Shown here: positions 31,703 to 39,981 of the stretch, piece by piece
Layout of the letters: every line of letters starts with the position of its first letter
How positions within the stretch are numbered: position 1 is the stretch's first letter
NCBI GenBank assembly: GCA_904501775.1
Contig: CAJGCJ010000002.1
Coordinates: forward strand, 1 to 41,382
Source of the DNA: an uncultured Bacteroidaceae bacterium
Lineage (GTDB): Bacteria > Bacteroidota > Bacteroidia > Bacteroidales > Bacteroidaceae
DNA length: 41,382 nt
Direction: 5' to 3'
The notes under the pieces: model-generated
Database searches by the model: none
Seen by the model: only the letters and a program-made list of their open reading frames with translations
What the model was told of the DNA's origin: nothing
Translations under genes and position numbers: made by a program

Positions 31703-33040
31703 TTATCTTGTTAATTTAAGTACCTCTTCTTTGAATTGTCGGCCTCTGTCCTCGTAGCTGCTGAAAAGGTCGAAGCTTGCGCAGCATGGGCTCAGCAATA
31801 CGGTCTCGCCCTCTTTTGCTATGCGGTGAGCCTCTTTTACACATTCGCTTGCCGATTTTACATCTGTTATAGGAAGTCCGAAACTGTCGAAAAAGGCATG
31901 CAGTTTACTGTTGTCTGCTCCCATGAATATGAGTGCGCTGCATTTCTGGCGCACAAGGTCGGCTATTTCGTTGTAGTCGTTGCCCTTGTCCTTGCCACCA
32001 AGTATAAGTACCGTTTTGCTCTTCATGCTCTGTAGTGCATACCAGCAACTGTTTACATTTGTAGCTTTTGAGTCGTTTATATACTCTACGCCATCAATGC
32101 GTGCCACCCTCTCGAGCCGATGCTCTACGCCTTGAAAACTCCTCAAGGCCTCGCGTATGGTCTCTTTGTGTATTCCGGCAACATTGGCCGATATACCTGC
32201 TGCCATGGAATTGTAGAGGTTGTGCTTTCCTGTGAGTGACAGCTCCTCCTGCTCCATGTTGAACGGTGTAGGCTCGGTGAAGTATATGCGATGCTCTTCG
32301 GTATAGGCTACCAGCCCCTTCTCTTTGTTCTCGGCAAAGGGGTAGAGCTTGCCATGGGTGTATTTTGGCAATTCGCTCTTTATAATGGGGTCGTCGTTCC
32401 AGAAGACAAAGGCATCCTCGGGCTGCTGATTCTGTATTATGCGGAACTTTGCATCTACATATTTCTGCATGCTGTGTTCGTATCGGTCGAGGTGGTCAGG
32501 TGTTATGTTCATAAGCACCGCCACATTTGCTCGGAACTCGTACATGTTGTCGAGCTGGAAACTGCTTAGCTCAACCACATAATAGTCCTTGTCGCCCTCG
32601 GCAACCTGCAGTGCAAGGCTGCTGCCGATATTTCCCGCCAAGCCTACATTGAGACCGGCCTGCTGGAATATGTGATATATGAGCGAGGTGGTTGTAGTCT
32701 TTCCATTGCTACCGGTGATACATATCATCTTGGCCTTTGTATACCGGCCTGCGAACTCTATCTCCGATATTATGGGAATTCCAGCCTCCTTTATCTTTAC
32801 TATTATGGGGGCTTCGTTAGGTATTCCGGGGCTTTTGATTATCTCTTGTGCATTGAGGATAAGTTCCTCGGTGTGTCTCTTCTCCTCCCAAGCAATATTA
32901 TGCTCGTCAAGCATCTGCTTGTATTTGGCAGGTATAGTGCCGTAATCCGACACGAAGACGTCGAATCCGAGCTTGTTTGCCAATATAGCGGCACCTGCAC
33001 CGCTTTCTCCTCCTCCTAATATAACGATACGTTTCTCCAT
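31703..33040 (-). CDS. murD: UDP-N-acetylmuramoyl-L-alanine-D-glutamate ligase MurD
   Basis: MurD adds D-glutamate to UDP-MurNAc-L-Ala. The 445-residue protein has the Rossmann start VILGGGESGAGAAIL (6-20), the ATP motif GSNGKTTTT (110-118), the middle domain with VELSSFQLDNM and NITPDHLDRYEHS, and the C-terminal domain with HRLERVARIDGVEYINDSKATN (spread over ~305-326), ILGGKDKGNDY and LLSPCCASFDLFSSYEDRG. These are all standard for MurD. It is separated from mraY by one base and from ftsW by eight. Confidence 0.97.
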   Translation of the reverse strand: MEKRIVILGGGESGAGAAILANKLGFDVFVSDYGTIPAKYKQMLDEHNIAWEEKRHTEELILNAQEIIKSPGIPNEAPIIVKIKEAGIPIISEIEFAGRYTKAKMICITGSNGKTTTTSLIYHIFQQAGLNVGLAGNIGSSLALQVAEGDKDYYVVELSSFQLDNMYEFRANVAVLMNITPDHLDRYEHSMQKYVDAKFRIIQNQQPEDAFVFWNDDPIIKSELPKYTHGKLYPFAENKEKGLVAYTEEHRIYFTEPTPFNMEQEELSLTGKHNLYNSMAAGISANVAGIHKETIREALRSFQGVEHRLERVARIDGVEYINDSKATNVNSCWYALQSMKSKTVLILGGKDKGNDYNEIADLVRQKCSALIFMGADNSKLHAFFDSFGLPITDVKSASECVKEAHRIAKEGETVLLSPCCASFDLFSSYEDRGRQFKEEVLKLTR

Positions 33041-33041
33041 C

Positions 33042-34301
33042 TTATCTTATCTTCAAGGTCATAAGAGTTATTGCTGCCATTATTATGGTTACAATCCAAA
33101 AACGGACAGTGACTTTTGATTCGTGCATGGGGCGTGCGGGGCCCTTGAACACATATTTGCATTGAGGGTCGAGCTTGCTATCACTTATGGTGTAGTGATG
33201 ATGCAGGGGTGCGCATCGGAACAAGCGCTGTTTGACTCCTTTTCGTTTTCCTTTCTTGAAGTATGCAGTCTGCAGAATAACTGACATGTTCTCGGCAACG
33301 AATATTCCGCACAGCAGCACCAGAAGTATCTCTTTGTGCAATAGAATGGCTATAACTGCAATTATACCGCCAATGGTGAGGCTGCCGGTGTCTCCCATGA
33401 ACACCTGTGCCGGGTGTGAATTGTACCATAGGAATCCGATGAGTGCTCCAATGAAGGCAAATGTAAATATAACAACCTCCTCGCTGCCGGGAAGGAACAT
33501 TATGTTCAGATACTCGGCCCATCCGACGTGGCTCGACACATAAGCTAATACGGCTAACGTCACTCCCATAATGGCTGCATTGCCTGCCAGCATTCCATCC
33601 ATTCCATCGTTCAGGTTGGCACCGTTTGAAACTGCTGTGACAATGAAGATTGTAACAATGACAAAGAAAATCCATCCGGCCGCATTTGCGTATTCACCAC
33701 AGAACGAGAATAGCTGGTTGTAGTCGAAATTGTGGTTTTTTATAAATGGGATAGTTGTCTTGTTCAACTTCTCGGGTGTGCTGCGGTGTTGTACCTCTAT
33801 CTGGTTATGTCCCACCTCTACAGATATGTTCTCGCGCATGACTGCCTGTGGACTAAGGTACAGCGTGAGTCCGATAATAAGACCCAAAGCAACCTGTGCT
33901 ATCACCTTTACCTTGCCGGGGATACCCTCCTTGTTCTTTTTGAATGTTTTTATATAGTCGTCAATGAATCCTATTATGCCCAGCCATATAGTGGTTATGA
34001 GCAACAGGACCATATATATATTGTTCAATTTGCCAAGCAGCAGGCAGGGAACAAGTATAGATATTATAATAATGATACCGCCCATTGTGGGAACTCCCTG
34101 TTTCAGGTTGTTGCTGTCAAGGTCGCGCAGGGTTTCCGATATCTGGTGACGGCGGAAGAAACGGATGAAATACTCTCCGAATATGGTAGATATGAGCAGT
34201 GCAAGCACTATTGCCGACAATGCTCTGAATGAGGTGTATCCAAGGAGTCTTGCTCCCGGGAAATTGTACTCCTGAAGTATTTTGAACAGTTCGTATAGCA
34301 T
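33042..34301 (-). CDS. mraY: Phospho-MurNAc-pentapeptide transferase MraY with periplasmic-type insert
   Basis: MraY transfers phospho-MurNAc-pentapeptide to undecaprenyl phosphate to make lipid I. The 419-residue multi-spanning protein shows GVPTMGGI near 70, GFIDDYIKTFKKNKEG (first Asp pair) near 115-130, the catalytic-loop NLNDGMDGMLAG and MGDTGSLTIGG, and near the C-terminus APLHHHYTISD, equivalent to the usual PLHHHFE. It is about 60 residues longer than E. coli MraY. The surplus is a polar insert (~165-215) after the fifth membrane segment. NLNDGMDGM replaces the common NLTDGLDGL; the Asp residues are kept. An AAAGGA stands upstream of the ATG. Confidence 0.95.
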   Translation of the reverse strand: MLYELFKILQEYNFPGARLLGYTSFRALSAIVLALLISTIFGEYFIRFFRRHQISETLRDLDSNNLKQGVPTMGGIIIIISILVPCLLLGKLNNIYMVLLLITTIWLGIIGFIDDYIKTFKKNKEGIPGKVKVIAQVALGLIIGLTLYLSPQAVMRENISVEVGHNQIEVQHRSTPEKLNKTTIPFIKNHNFDYNQLFSFCGEYANAAGWIFFVIVTIFIVTAVSNGANLNDGMDGMLAGNAAIMGVTLAVLAYVSSHVGWAEYLNIMFLPGSEEVVIFTFAFIGALIGFLWYNSHPAQVFMGDTGSLTIGGIIAVIAILLHKEILLVLLCGIFVAENMSVILQTAYFKKGKRKGVKQRLFRCAPLHHHYTISDSKLDPQCKYVFKGPARPMHESKVTVRFWIVTIIMAAITLMTLKIR

Positions 34302-34313
34302 CTGTTTCCTTTT

Positions 34314-35768
34314 TTATGAATTGAATATCTCGTATATTACCTCTTTATCATCGAAGTGGTGCTTAACACCCTTAATCTCTTGATAATTCTCGTGTCCTTT
34401 GCCGGCTACCACCACAACATCGCCTTTTTGTGCCAATGCGCATGCTGTCTTTATCGCCTCTTTTCTGTCGCTGATGGCAAGTACCTTTTTGAGCTGTTCG
34501 GGTGTCAGGCCTGCCAACATATCATTAATGATGTCCTGAGGGTCCTCGAAACGTGGGTTGTCCGATGTGATGATAACTCTGTTGCTCATCTTGACAGCCT
34601 CTTGTGCCATTAAAGGACGCTTGCCCTTGTCGCGGTTACCGCCTGCACCAACAACGGTTATTATGTTGCCTTTGCCATGCAGCACCTCATTTACTGTTCC
34701 AAGAACATTCTTTATAGCATCGGGCGTGTGTGCATAGTCCACTATGGCCGAAACTCCATCTTTTGAGTGAATGGTCTCGAAACGTCCCGAGACGGGGGTA
34801 AGTGTGCTTAACAGAGTCAGAACCTCCTGCGGGTCTTTTCCGAGCTCGGTCGCAGCAGCGAATATAGCAAGCAGATTGCTTACGTTGAAACGTCCTGTCA
34901 GCAATGTTGTGAACTCAATGTTGTTGAATTCGAGTACCATGCCGTCAAGGTGTGTCTCTATGATGCGTCCCTTGTAGTCGCAAAGTGTTCGTGTAGAGTA
35001 TTTCTTTATGTCAGCGCGTGTGTTCTGCAACATCACCGGGCCGTTCTTGTCGTCGAGGTTCGTTATTGCAAAGGCATCGCGCGGAAGCATGTCGAAGAAA
35101 CTTTTCTTCGCCTTCAAGTAGTTCTCCATTGTCTCATGGAAATCTATATGGTCGCGGGTGAGGTTCGTAAAGATGCCTCCGGCAAACTTAAGGCCGCCCA
35201 CACGTCCCTGTGCCAAGGCGTGTGAACTCACCTCCATGAACGCGTATTCGCATCCTTGTTCTACCATCTCACCCAACAGGCTGTTGAGTGTAATGGCGTC
35301 GGGAGTGGTGTGTGTCGAGGGGTAAGCCTTGTCATCAATATAATTGCAGACAGTAGATATGAGTCCGCATTTATGTCCCATGCCTCTGAATAGCTTGTAG
35401 AGAAGTGTGGCAATCGTTGTCTTGCCGTTTGTTCCGGTGACACCAACCAGTTTCAGTTTCTCGGTGGGATTGCCATAGAATGTGGTTGCCAGTTGGCCTA
35501 CGATTGCTCCTGCGTCGGCCACCTTTACATATTGAATGGACGGATTCAGTTTCTGGGGCATTGTCTCGCATATTATTGCAACAGCTCCGTTCGCTTCGGC
35601 TGCATCAATGTAGGCATGTCCGTCTGTCTGAGTGCCACGCATTGCAATGAATGCGTATCCCTCCTTTACATTGCGTGAGTCAATGCTTATTCCGCAAATC
35701 TCAACCTCATCCTTGGGTATTACCATTTGCGTATATTGTATATCCTTTATAAGTCTGTTCAGTTTCAT
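34314..35768 (-). CDS. murE: UDP-MurNAc-L-Ala-D-Glu:meso-diaminopimelate ligase MurE
   Basis: MurE adds the third residue of the stem peptide. The 484-residue protein has the N-terminal uridine-binding domain (GISIDSRNVKEGYAF, 26-40), the ATP motif TGTNGKTT (111-118), FMEVSSHALAQGRVGGLKF in the central domain, NLTRDHIDFHETMENYL, and DYAHTPDAI in the C-terminal domain. The motif DNPR (about 403-406) marks enzymes that use meso-diaminopimelate rather than lysine, so the wall should be of the usual Gram-negative type. It starts 4 bases after ftsI. Confidence 0.97.
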   Translation of the reverse strand: MKLNRLIKDIQYTQMVIPKDEVEICGISIDSRNVKEGYAFIAMRGTQTDGHAYIDAAEANGAVAIICETMPQKLNPSIQYVKVADAGAIVGQLATTFYGNPTEKLKLVGVTGTNGKTTIATLLYKLFRGMGHKCGLISTVCNYIDDKAYPSTHTTPDAITLNSLLGEMVEQGCEYAFMEVSSHALAQGRVGGLKFAGGIFTNLTRDHIDFHETMENYLKAKKSFFDMLPRDAFAITNLDDKNGPVMLQNTRADIKKYSTRTLCDYKGRIIETHLDGMVLEFNNIEFTTLLTGRFNVSNLLAIFAAATELGKDPQEVLTLLSTLTPVSGRFETIHSKDGVSAIVDYAHTPDAIKNVLGTVNEVLHGKGNIITVVGAGGNRDKGKRPLMAQEAVKMSNRVIITSDNPRFEDPQDIINDMLAGLTPEQLKKVLAISDRKEAIKTACALAQKGDVVVVAGKGHENYQEIKGVKHHFDDKEVIYEIFNS

Positions 35769-35772
35769 CTGC

Positions 35773-37977
35773 TTATGGCTTTAAGGTTAATCTTACATGT
35801 GTTCCTTTTGTTGCTTTGTGTCCGGCTGTAAGGCTCTGTGATGTTACTTTACCATATCCGCTTATGGTAACCTTGAGTCCGGCACGCTGCATCAGATATA
35901 TTGCATCTTTTGCTCCCATTCCAATAACATTGGGTACAATTCCCGTATTCAGTTCCCTTACCTCGTATGTTATCTGTCCTGTGCTGTCGCTCTTTGCTGC
36001 ACCCCATGTGGGGTCGTCGCTGTCGCTGCTTATGTTGCTGTTGTCGACATCAATGTCCATCTTGTCGAGAATGTAGTCAACCGCGGTCATGTTGCCGCGC
36101 TTGATGATGGGTGCAAAGGTGTTTATTGTATCTTTTGCGTTTTCAAGCGGCTGTCTTTCGCTCTTGGCCATTATCTGCTCGGCTATCTCCTTGAATATTA
36201 CTGCCGATGTGCTTCCACCACCTCCATTGTTGTTGATATTCTGTACTATGCAGGTATATTCGGGCTTATCGACAGGGAAGAATCCGCAGAAACTGAGCAG
36301 GTTACCCTTATTGTTAAGTGCTGTTCCTGTTTTTCCTGCAATGGACACCTTGTGCGATTTTGCTCTGGCACCGGTCGCCCTTTTTTCGTTCACTACGGCC
36401 TTCAACATCCTTGTAATGGCTGCAACGGTGCTTTGTGACAGCATCTCGTCGTCAAGAACTACAGGGTCGTATTTTTCGACAACTTCTCCATCCTTCATGA
36501 TGGCCTTGACCAAACGTGGTGCCATCCTGACACCCTTGTTTGCTATACCATTGTAGAATGTAATCATGTTGAGTGCCGTTTGCGATGTTGCATATCCGCG
36601 CGACATCGCCTGAAGGTCTGGTTTCGACCATAGGCGGCTCTTGGGGGTGCGGAAAGTCGGTGTGCGCTCACATTCAAGCAGATTATAGTTTGTCTTCATA
36701 CCTAACTCCACAAGTCTGTCGGTGAAACGCTCGGGGTTGTCGCGGTATGCGCTGTCTATTATAAGCGCCATTCCTACATTCGAAGAGTTCTGTATTACCT
36801 CGGTCACTGTTTGCCATTTGCGCTTGGGTTTAACGGCATCGCTTATGTATCGGCCGTGCATGAAGAGGGTGCCGTTGTGTGTCCTCACCGAATCGTGTTC
36901 ACCTATCTTCTTGTCGTCTAATGCGATAGATAGGGCTATCGGCTTGAATATAGAGCCGGGCTCTCTAAGGTCGGCTATTGCGTGGTTGGGTGTTTCGTTG
37001 TTCTTGCTTGCTTCATATGTTTCTACATAATTCCCATCCTCAACCTGCGATAGGTTTACGATAGCTTTAATATCTCCGCTTTCCACCTCCATAAGTATTA
37101 CCCAGCCTGCTTTTGAGCCGAACTCTGTGAGTCCGTCACGCAAAGCCTTCTCGCAGATATCCTGCATCTCGACATTTATGGTTGTCTGTACATCCATGCC
37201 GTGGATTACGGGTACATCTACTATTTCTTTCTCCTTTTCGGTGTGCATTATGCCGGGACGGCCACGTAATATCGAGTCGAATTTCTCGTCGAGTCCGTGC
37301 TTGTCAACAGTTGCAGGCTTTTTGGCATTGCCCTTTGAGAGTACCTTGTGGTCGCCCAAAGTGCTGTAGGCCAACGAACCGAAGAATTTCTTGCGGTACA
37401 TATACTCCTCGACGAAGAAACCCGAGTGTATCTTCTTCTCGCGAAGAATCGGCAGCTTACTTGCTTCAAGGTACTGTGTATATGTAACGTATAGTTGGTG
37501 GTTGGGGTACAGGGGGTATTTCTTTCTTCCGTAACGACTCTTGTCGCCTCTTTTCAGGTTTACTCCTGTGCTGAGGTGTTTCATGAAGTCGGCTTTGGTC
37601 CATTGCGGGAATATATTGGCAAGTCCTGAGCAGAGGCTGTCGATACCGCTTTTCCAGATGCTGTCCTTTTTTTCTCTCAACTCTTTCTTCTTCTTGTCGC
37701 CGTAGTTGTAGTCGTTGAGGTTGTCGAAGTTGAGGTAAAGCCTATATTTTATCATGTTGCTCACAAGAAGCTCGCCGTTGTCGCTGAGAATATCGCCTCT
37801 TCGGGGCTCTATTGTCCTGTTGTAGACAATGGCGTTCTTTGATACGTCGAGCCAGTATTGTCGTTCGAGCGTAATGATGATGATAGCTTTGACGACAATA
37901 ATCAGTGCCCACAGTGAAAATCCGAAGATTAACAATGTTTTGAATCGGCGTATTATGTTCTTCTTGTATGTGAACAT
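35773..37977 (-). CDS. ftsI: Septal transpeptidase FtsI (class B PBP) with one PASTA domain
   Basis: FtsI crosslinks septal peptidoglycan. The 734-residue protein has one N-terminal membrane anchor (~14-35), the class B dimerisation domain with RGDILSDNGELLVSN (~59-73), and the transpeptidase domain with catalytic S-x-x-K in EPGSIFKPIA (~340), SxN in NSSNVGM and KTG in IAGKTGTALN (~550). After ~665 a single PASTA domain follows (IVPNVIGMGAKDAIYLMQRAGL to the end). PASTA-bearing division PBPs are common in Gram-positives (SpoVD, PBP2x) and are the norm in Bacteroidota too. The position between ftsL and murE supports the division role. Confidence 0.95.
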   Translation of the reverse strand: MFTYKKNIIRRFKTLLIFGFSLWALIIVVKAIIIITLERQYWLDVSKNAIVYNRTIEPRRGDILSDNGELLVSNMIKYRLYLNFDNLNDYNYGDKKKKELREKKDSIWKSGIDSLCSGLANIFPQWTKADFMKHLSTGVNLKRGDKSRYGRKKYPLYPNHQLYVTYTQYLEASKLPILREKKIHSGFFVEEYMYRKKFFGSLAYSTLGDHKVLSKGNAKKPATVDKHGLDEKFDSILRGRPGIMHTEKEKEIVDVPVIHGMDVQTTINVEMQDICEKALRDGLTEFGSKAGWVILMEVESGDIKAIVNLSQVEDGNYVETYEASKNNETPNHAIADLREPGSIFKPIALSIALDDKKIGEHDSVRTHNGTLFMHGRYISDAVKPKRKWQTVTEVIQNSSNVGMALIIDSAYRDNPERFTDRLVELGMKTNYNLLECERTPTFRTPKSRLWSKPDLQAMSRGYATSQTALNMITFYNGIANKGVRMAPRLVKAIMKDGEVVEKYDPVVLDDEMLSQSTVAAITRMLKAVVNEKRATGARAKSHKVSIAGKTGTALNNKGNLLSFCGFFPVDKPEYTCIVQNINNNGGGGSTSAVIFKEIAEQIMAKSERQPLENAKDTINTFAPIIKRGNMTAVDYILDKMDIDVDNSNISSDSDDPTWGAAKSDSTGQITYEVRELNTGIVPNVIGMGAKDAIYLMQRAGLKVTISGYGKVTSQSLTAGHKATKGTHVRLTLKP

Positions 37978-37992
37978 TTCTCTTTGTTTTTC

Positions 37993-38334
37993 TTATTCTA
38001 TTGTGTAAGGCGGGTTTGTGGCGGTCTTCAATTGGCTTTCGTGCTTGTTTATATAGTTCTCAATGTTCGATTGGCGGCTCTTTTCCGAGAATTCGCTCTG
38101 CCTTGTCAGCAGCTGGTATCTCATGTCCTGTCTCTCGGCTCTAAGCTCTTTTATCATCTTCTGCTCGTGCCTGTATGAGTACCTGTTACTTACATAGATG
38201 AAGGCATATAGCACAATCAGCAGCATGAGCCATATGTTCTTTACGAAAATATCGCTCTTGAAGAGTTTTCCTCCAAGCAGGGTGCTTATTATCTTGCCCT
38301 TCTTCTTTGTTGTCTTTTTATTACTGCCCGTCAT
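37993..38334 (-). CDS. ftsL: FtsL-like cell division protein (Bacteroidota type)
   Basis: A 113-residue bitopic protein: basic cytoplasmic tail (1-33, KKTTKKKGK), one membrane helix (34-49) and a periplasmic coiled coil (~55-95, with EQKMIKELRAERQDM). This is the form of FtsL found in Bacteroidota, where it would pair with an FtsB-like partner and FtsQ. Sequence alone says little; the layout and its position between rsmH and ftsI carry the call. The ATG lies inside the 3' end of rsmH (14-base overlap), which suggests translational coupling. Confidence 0.85.
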   Translation of the reverse strand: MTGSNKKTTKKKGKIISTLLGGKLFKSDIFVKNIWLMLLIVLYAFIYVSNRYSYRHEQKMIKELRAERQDMRYQLLTRQSEFSEKSRQSNIENYINKHESQLKTATNPPYTIE

Positions 38335-39241
38335 CTCTTTTTATTGCTATTCGTAATTTCGCACTGCGCGAACGCGGATTCCTCTCCATCTCTTCGTCGG
38401 TCGGAAGTATCACTTTCTTCACATCGAAGGGCGAGGTAGAGCGTCCGAAAAAGTCTTTCTCTATTATTCCGTCAATGTTTCCACTCTTCATGAAGTTCTT
38501 TACGATTCTGTCTTCAATGGAGTGGTATGTTATGACAACAAGTCTTCCACCGGGTTTCAACAGGTCTTTTGCTTGGTTGAGCATCTCCTTAAGGCTTTCA
38601 ATCTCTTGGTTTATCTCAATGCGCAGTGCTTGGAATACCTTTGCCATCTCCTTCTTTTCGCGTTGTGGGGGGCAGAAAGGCTTTGCGACTTCTATCAGGT
38701 CGTTTACCCGGCGAAAAGGTTTCTCTTCGCGACGCTTGATGATGCACGATGCAAGTCTCTTGCTGCACGACAGCTCACCGTATAACTTGAAGATGCGCGT
38801 CAGGTCCTCTTCGCTCGCCTCGTTGAGTAGTTCTGCTGCGGTCTTTCCTCCACGCTTGTTCATGCGCATGTCTAATTCCGAATCGAACCGGAATGAGAAT
38901 CCTCGTGTCTCGTCATCGAAGTGGTGTCCCGAAACTCCCAAGTCGGCAAGCAGGGTGTCAATCTGTTCAACTTCGTGATAGCGCATGAAATTATAGAGAT
39001 ACTTGAAGTTTCCGCGTACGAAAGTGAAACGCTTGTCGTCGGGAGCATTTTTCTCGGCATCCTCGTCCTGATCGAAGCTGTAAAGATGTCCCTTTTTGCC
39101 TAAGCGGGTCATTATCTCGCGTGAGTGACCTCCTCCTCCGAATGTAACATCGACACAAATGTCACCGCTCTCAATCTCCATTCCGTCGACACTCTCCTTG
39201 AGCATTACAGGGGTGTGGTATACTACTGTGTTATTCTCCAT
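38321..39241 (-). CDS. rsmH: 16S rRNA (cytosine-1402-N4)-methyltransferase RsmH
   Basis: RsmH (MraW) methylates N4 of C1402 in the ribosomal P site. The 306-residue protein shows YHTPVMLKESVDGM at the start, the S-adenosylmethionine motif DVTFGGGGHSREIM (~31-44), LLADLGVSGHHFDD, GFSFRFDSELDMRM (equivalent to GFSFxxDGPLDMRM, with SE in place of GP), ALRIEINQE and ITYHSIEDRIVKNF (HSLEDR motif), ending with NPRSRSAKLRIA. It overlaps mraZ by 11 bases and ftsL by 14, as in many dcw clusters. Confidence 0.97.
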   Translation of the reverse strand: MENNTVVYHTPVMLKESVDGMEIESGDICVDVTFGGGGHSREIMTRLGKKGHLYSFDQDEDAEKNAPDDKRFTFVRGNFKYLYNFMRYHEVEQIDTLLADLGVSGHHFDDETRGFSFRFDSELDMRMNKRGGKTAAELLNEASEEDLTRIFKLYGELSCSKRLASCIIKRREEKPFRRVNDLIEVAKPFCPPQREKKEMAKVFQALRIEINQEIESLKEMLNQAKDLLKPGGRLVVITYHSIEDRIVKNFMKSGNIDGIIEKDFFGRSTSPFDVKKVILPTDEEMERNPRSRSAKLRIAIKRDDGQ

Positions 39242-39698
39242 GTTCTTCTCCTTTCTCTCTTTGCATTACCTTTTCGAGTTCGCTGCCAAAGTCCTCGATG
39301 CCCATAAATGACTGTTCCAGCTTGTCGTTAGACCAAATCTCTATGGTATCGTCCATGCCGAGGAAACGCACCTCCTGTGTTATGCCTGTCATGTCGCGGT
39401 ATCTCTTGGGGAGCAGTATTCTTCCGTTGCTGTCTATTGTCAACTCCTCGGCATCGGTGACAAACATGCGGAATAGCATCTGGTCTTTAGCATTCCATCG
39501 GTTGAGTCTTCCGCGTAGCTCGTCTACAAGTTTATTCCATGTGGCGTCGGGGTAGAGCACAAGGCATTGCTGATACGGGTCTTTGCGCAGAAAGAGCCTG
39601 TCGCACCCCTCGCTCTGAAGTATACGACGGAAATAAGCGGGCAGGAATACACGCCCCTTATTGTCAGTTTTTGCCTCTATGTTACCCGTGAATCGCAT
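39231..39698 (-). CDS. mraZ: Transcriptional regulator MraZ
   Basis: MraZ is a ring-forming DNA-binding protein that represses its own dcw promoter. The ATG at 39698 (MRFTGNIEAKTDNKGRVFLPA) is chosen because it starts the first SpoVT/AbrB-like repeat; the longer frame runs into the promoter. The 155-residue protein has two such repeats, the first with DNKGRVFLPAYFR (12-24) and the second with DSNGRILLPKRYRD, each carrying the DxxGR motif typical for the family. Two perfect 10-bp direct repeats upstream are probably its own operator. First gene of the dcw cluster. Confidence 0.95.
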   Translation of the reverse strand: MRFTGNIEAKTDNKGRVFLPAYFRRILQSEGCDRLFLRKDPYQQCLVLYPDATWNKLVDELRGRLNRWNAKDQMLFRMFVTDAEELTIDSNGRILLPKRYRDMTGITQEVRFLGMDDTIEIWSNDKLEQSFMGIEDFGSELEKVMQREKGEEHGE

Positions 39699-39727
39699 AC
39701 TTCTATTCCAAAATAATATATTCGTTT

Positions 39728-39760
39728 CAAAATTACACAATTCCCCACAATTCCCCACAA
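39728..39760 (-). promoter_or_regulatory. dcw promoter -7 element and MraZ operator repeats
   Basis: On the minus strand the sequence TTGTGGGGAA occurs twice in tandem (39741-39750 and 39751-39760), followed by a third, decayed TTGTGTAATT (39731-39740). This gives TGGGG boxes with a 10-base period and 5-base spacers, as known for MraZ operators (TGGGN with 5-base spacers in E. coli). A -7 TAATTTTG (39728-39735) directly follows, so bound MraZ would cover the promoter. The -33 box is poor. Transcription would start near 39721, about 23 bases before the mraZ ATG. Confidence 0.65.
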
Positions 39761-39925
39761 GGTTTCAATGATATTTTTTCATAAAGTTTTCAACAGGCGC
39801 TGTTCATGTATTGCATTGAAAATAAGTTTGTTGTTGGAGTGGGGCGGTTAAATAGCCCTATGCTGCCTCCAAAGGCGGTTTTCAGCTTTTTTAATGCCTG
39901 TTCTGCCACTTGTGTATATAAACAA
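39761..39925. other. Intergenic stretch upstream of mraZ
   Basis: About 165 bases between the MraZ operator and the nhaA terminator. A weak second promoter candidate (TATCATTG on the minus strand near 39766-39773) is the only signal I noticed. No gene is supported. Confidence 0.4.
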
Positions 39926-39961
39926 GTCAGGGCATAGTCCGTAAAAGAACTATGCCCTGAC
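39926..39961 (-). terminator. Terminator of nhaA
   Basis: A perfect 13-bp stem (39926-39938 with 39949-39961) with a 10-base loop begins 20 bases after the nhaA stop. The following minus-strand bases TTGTTTATAT form only a weak T run. Confidence 0.75.
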
Positions 39962-39981
39962 CGCTATTTTTATTTGAATGT

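Noticed and set aside
39741..39760. TTCCCCACAA repeats read as DnaA boxes
   Set aside because: Each differs from TTATCCACA at two positions, and the 10-base period and place next to the mraZ -7 box fit MraZ sites better. A weak DnaA role is not excluded.
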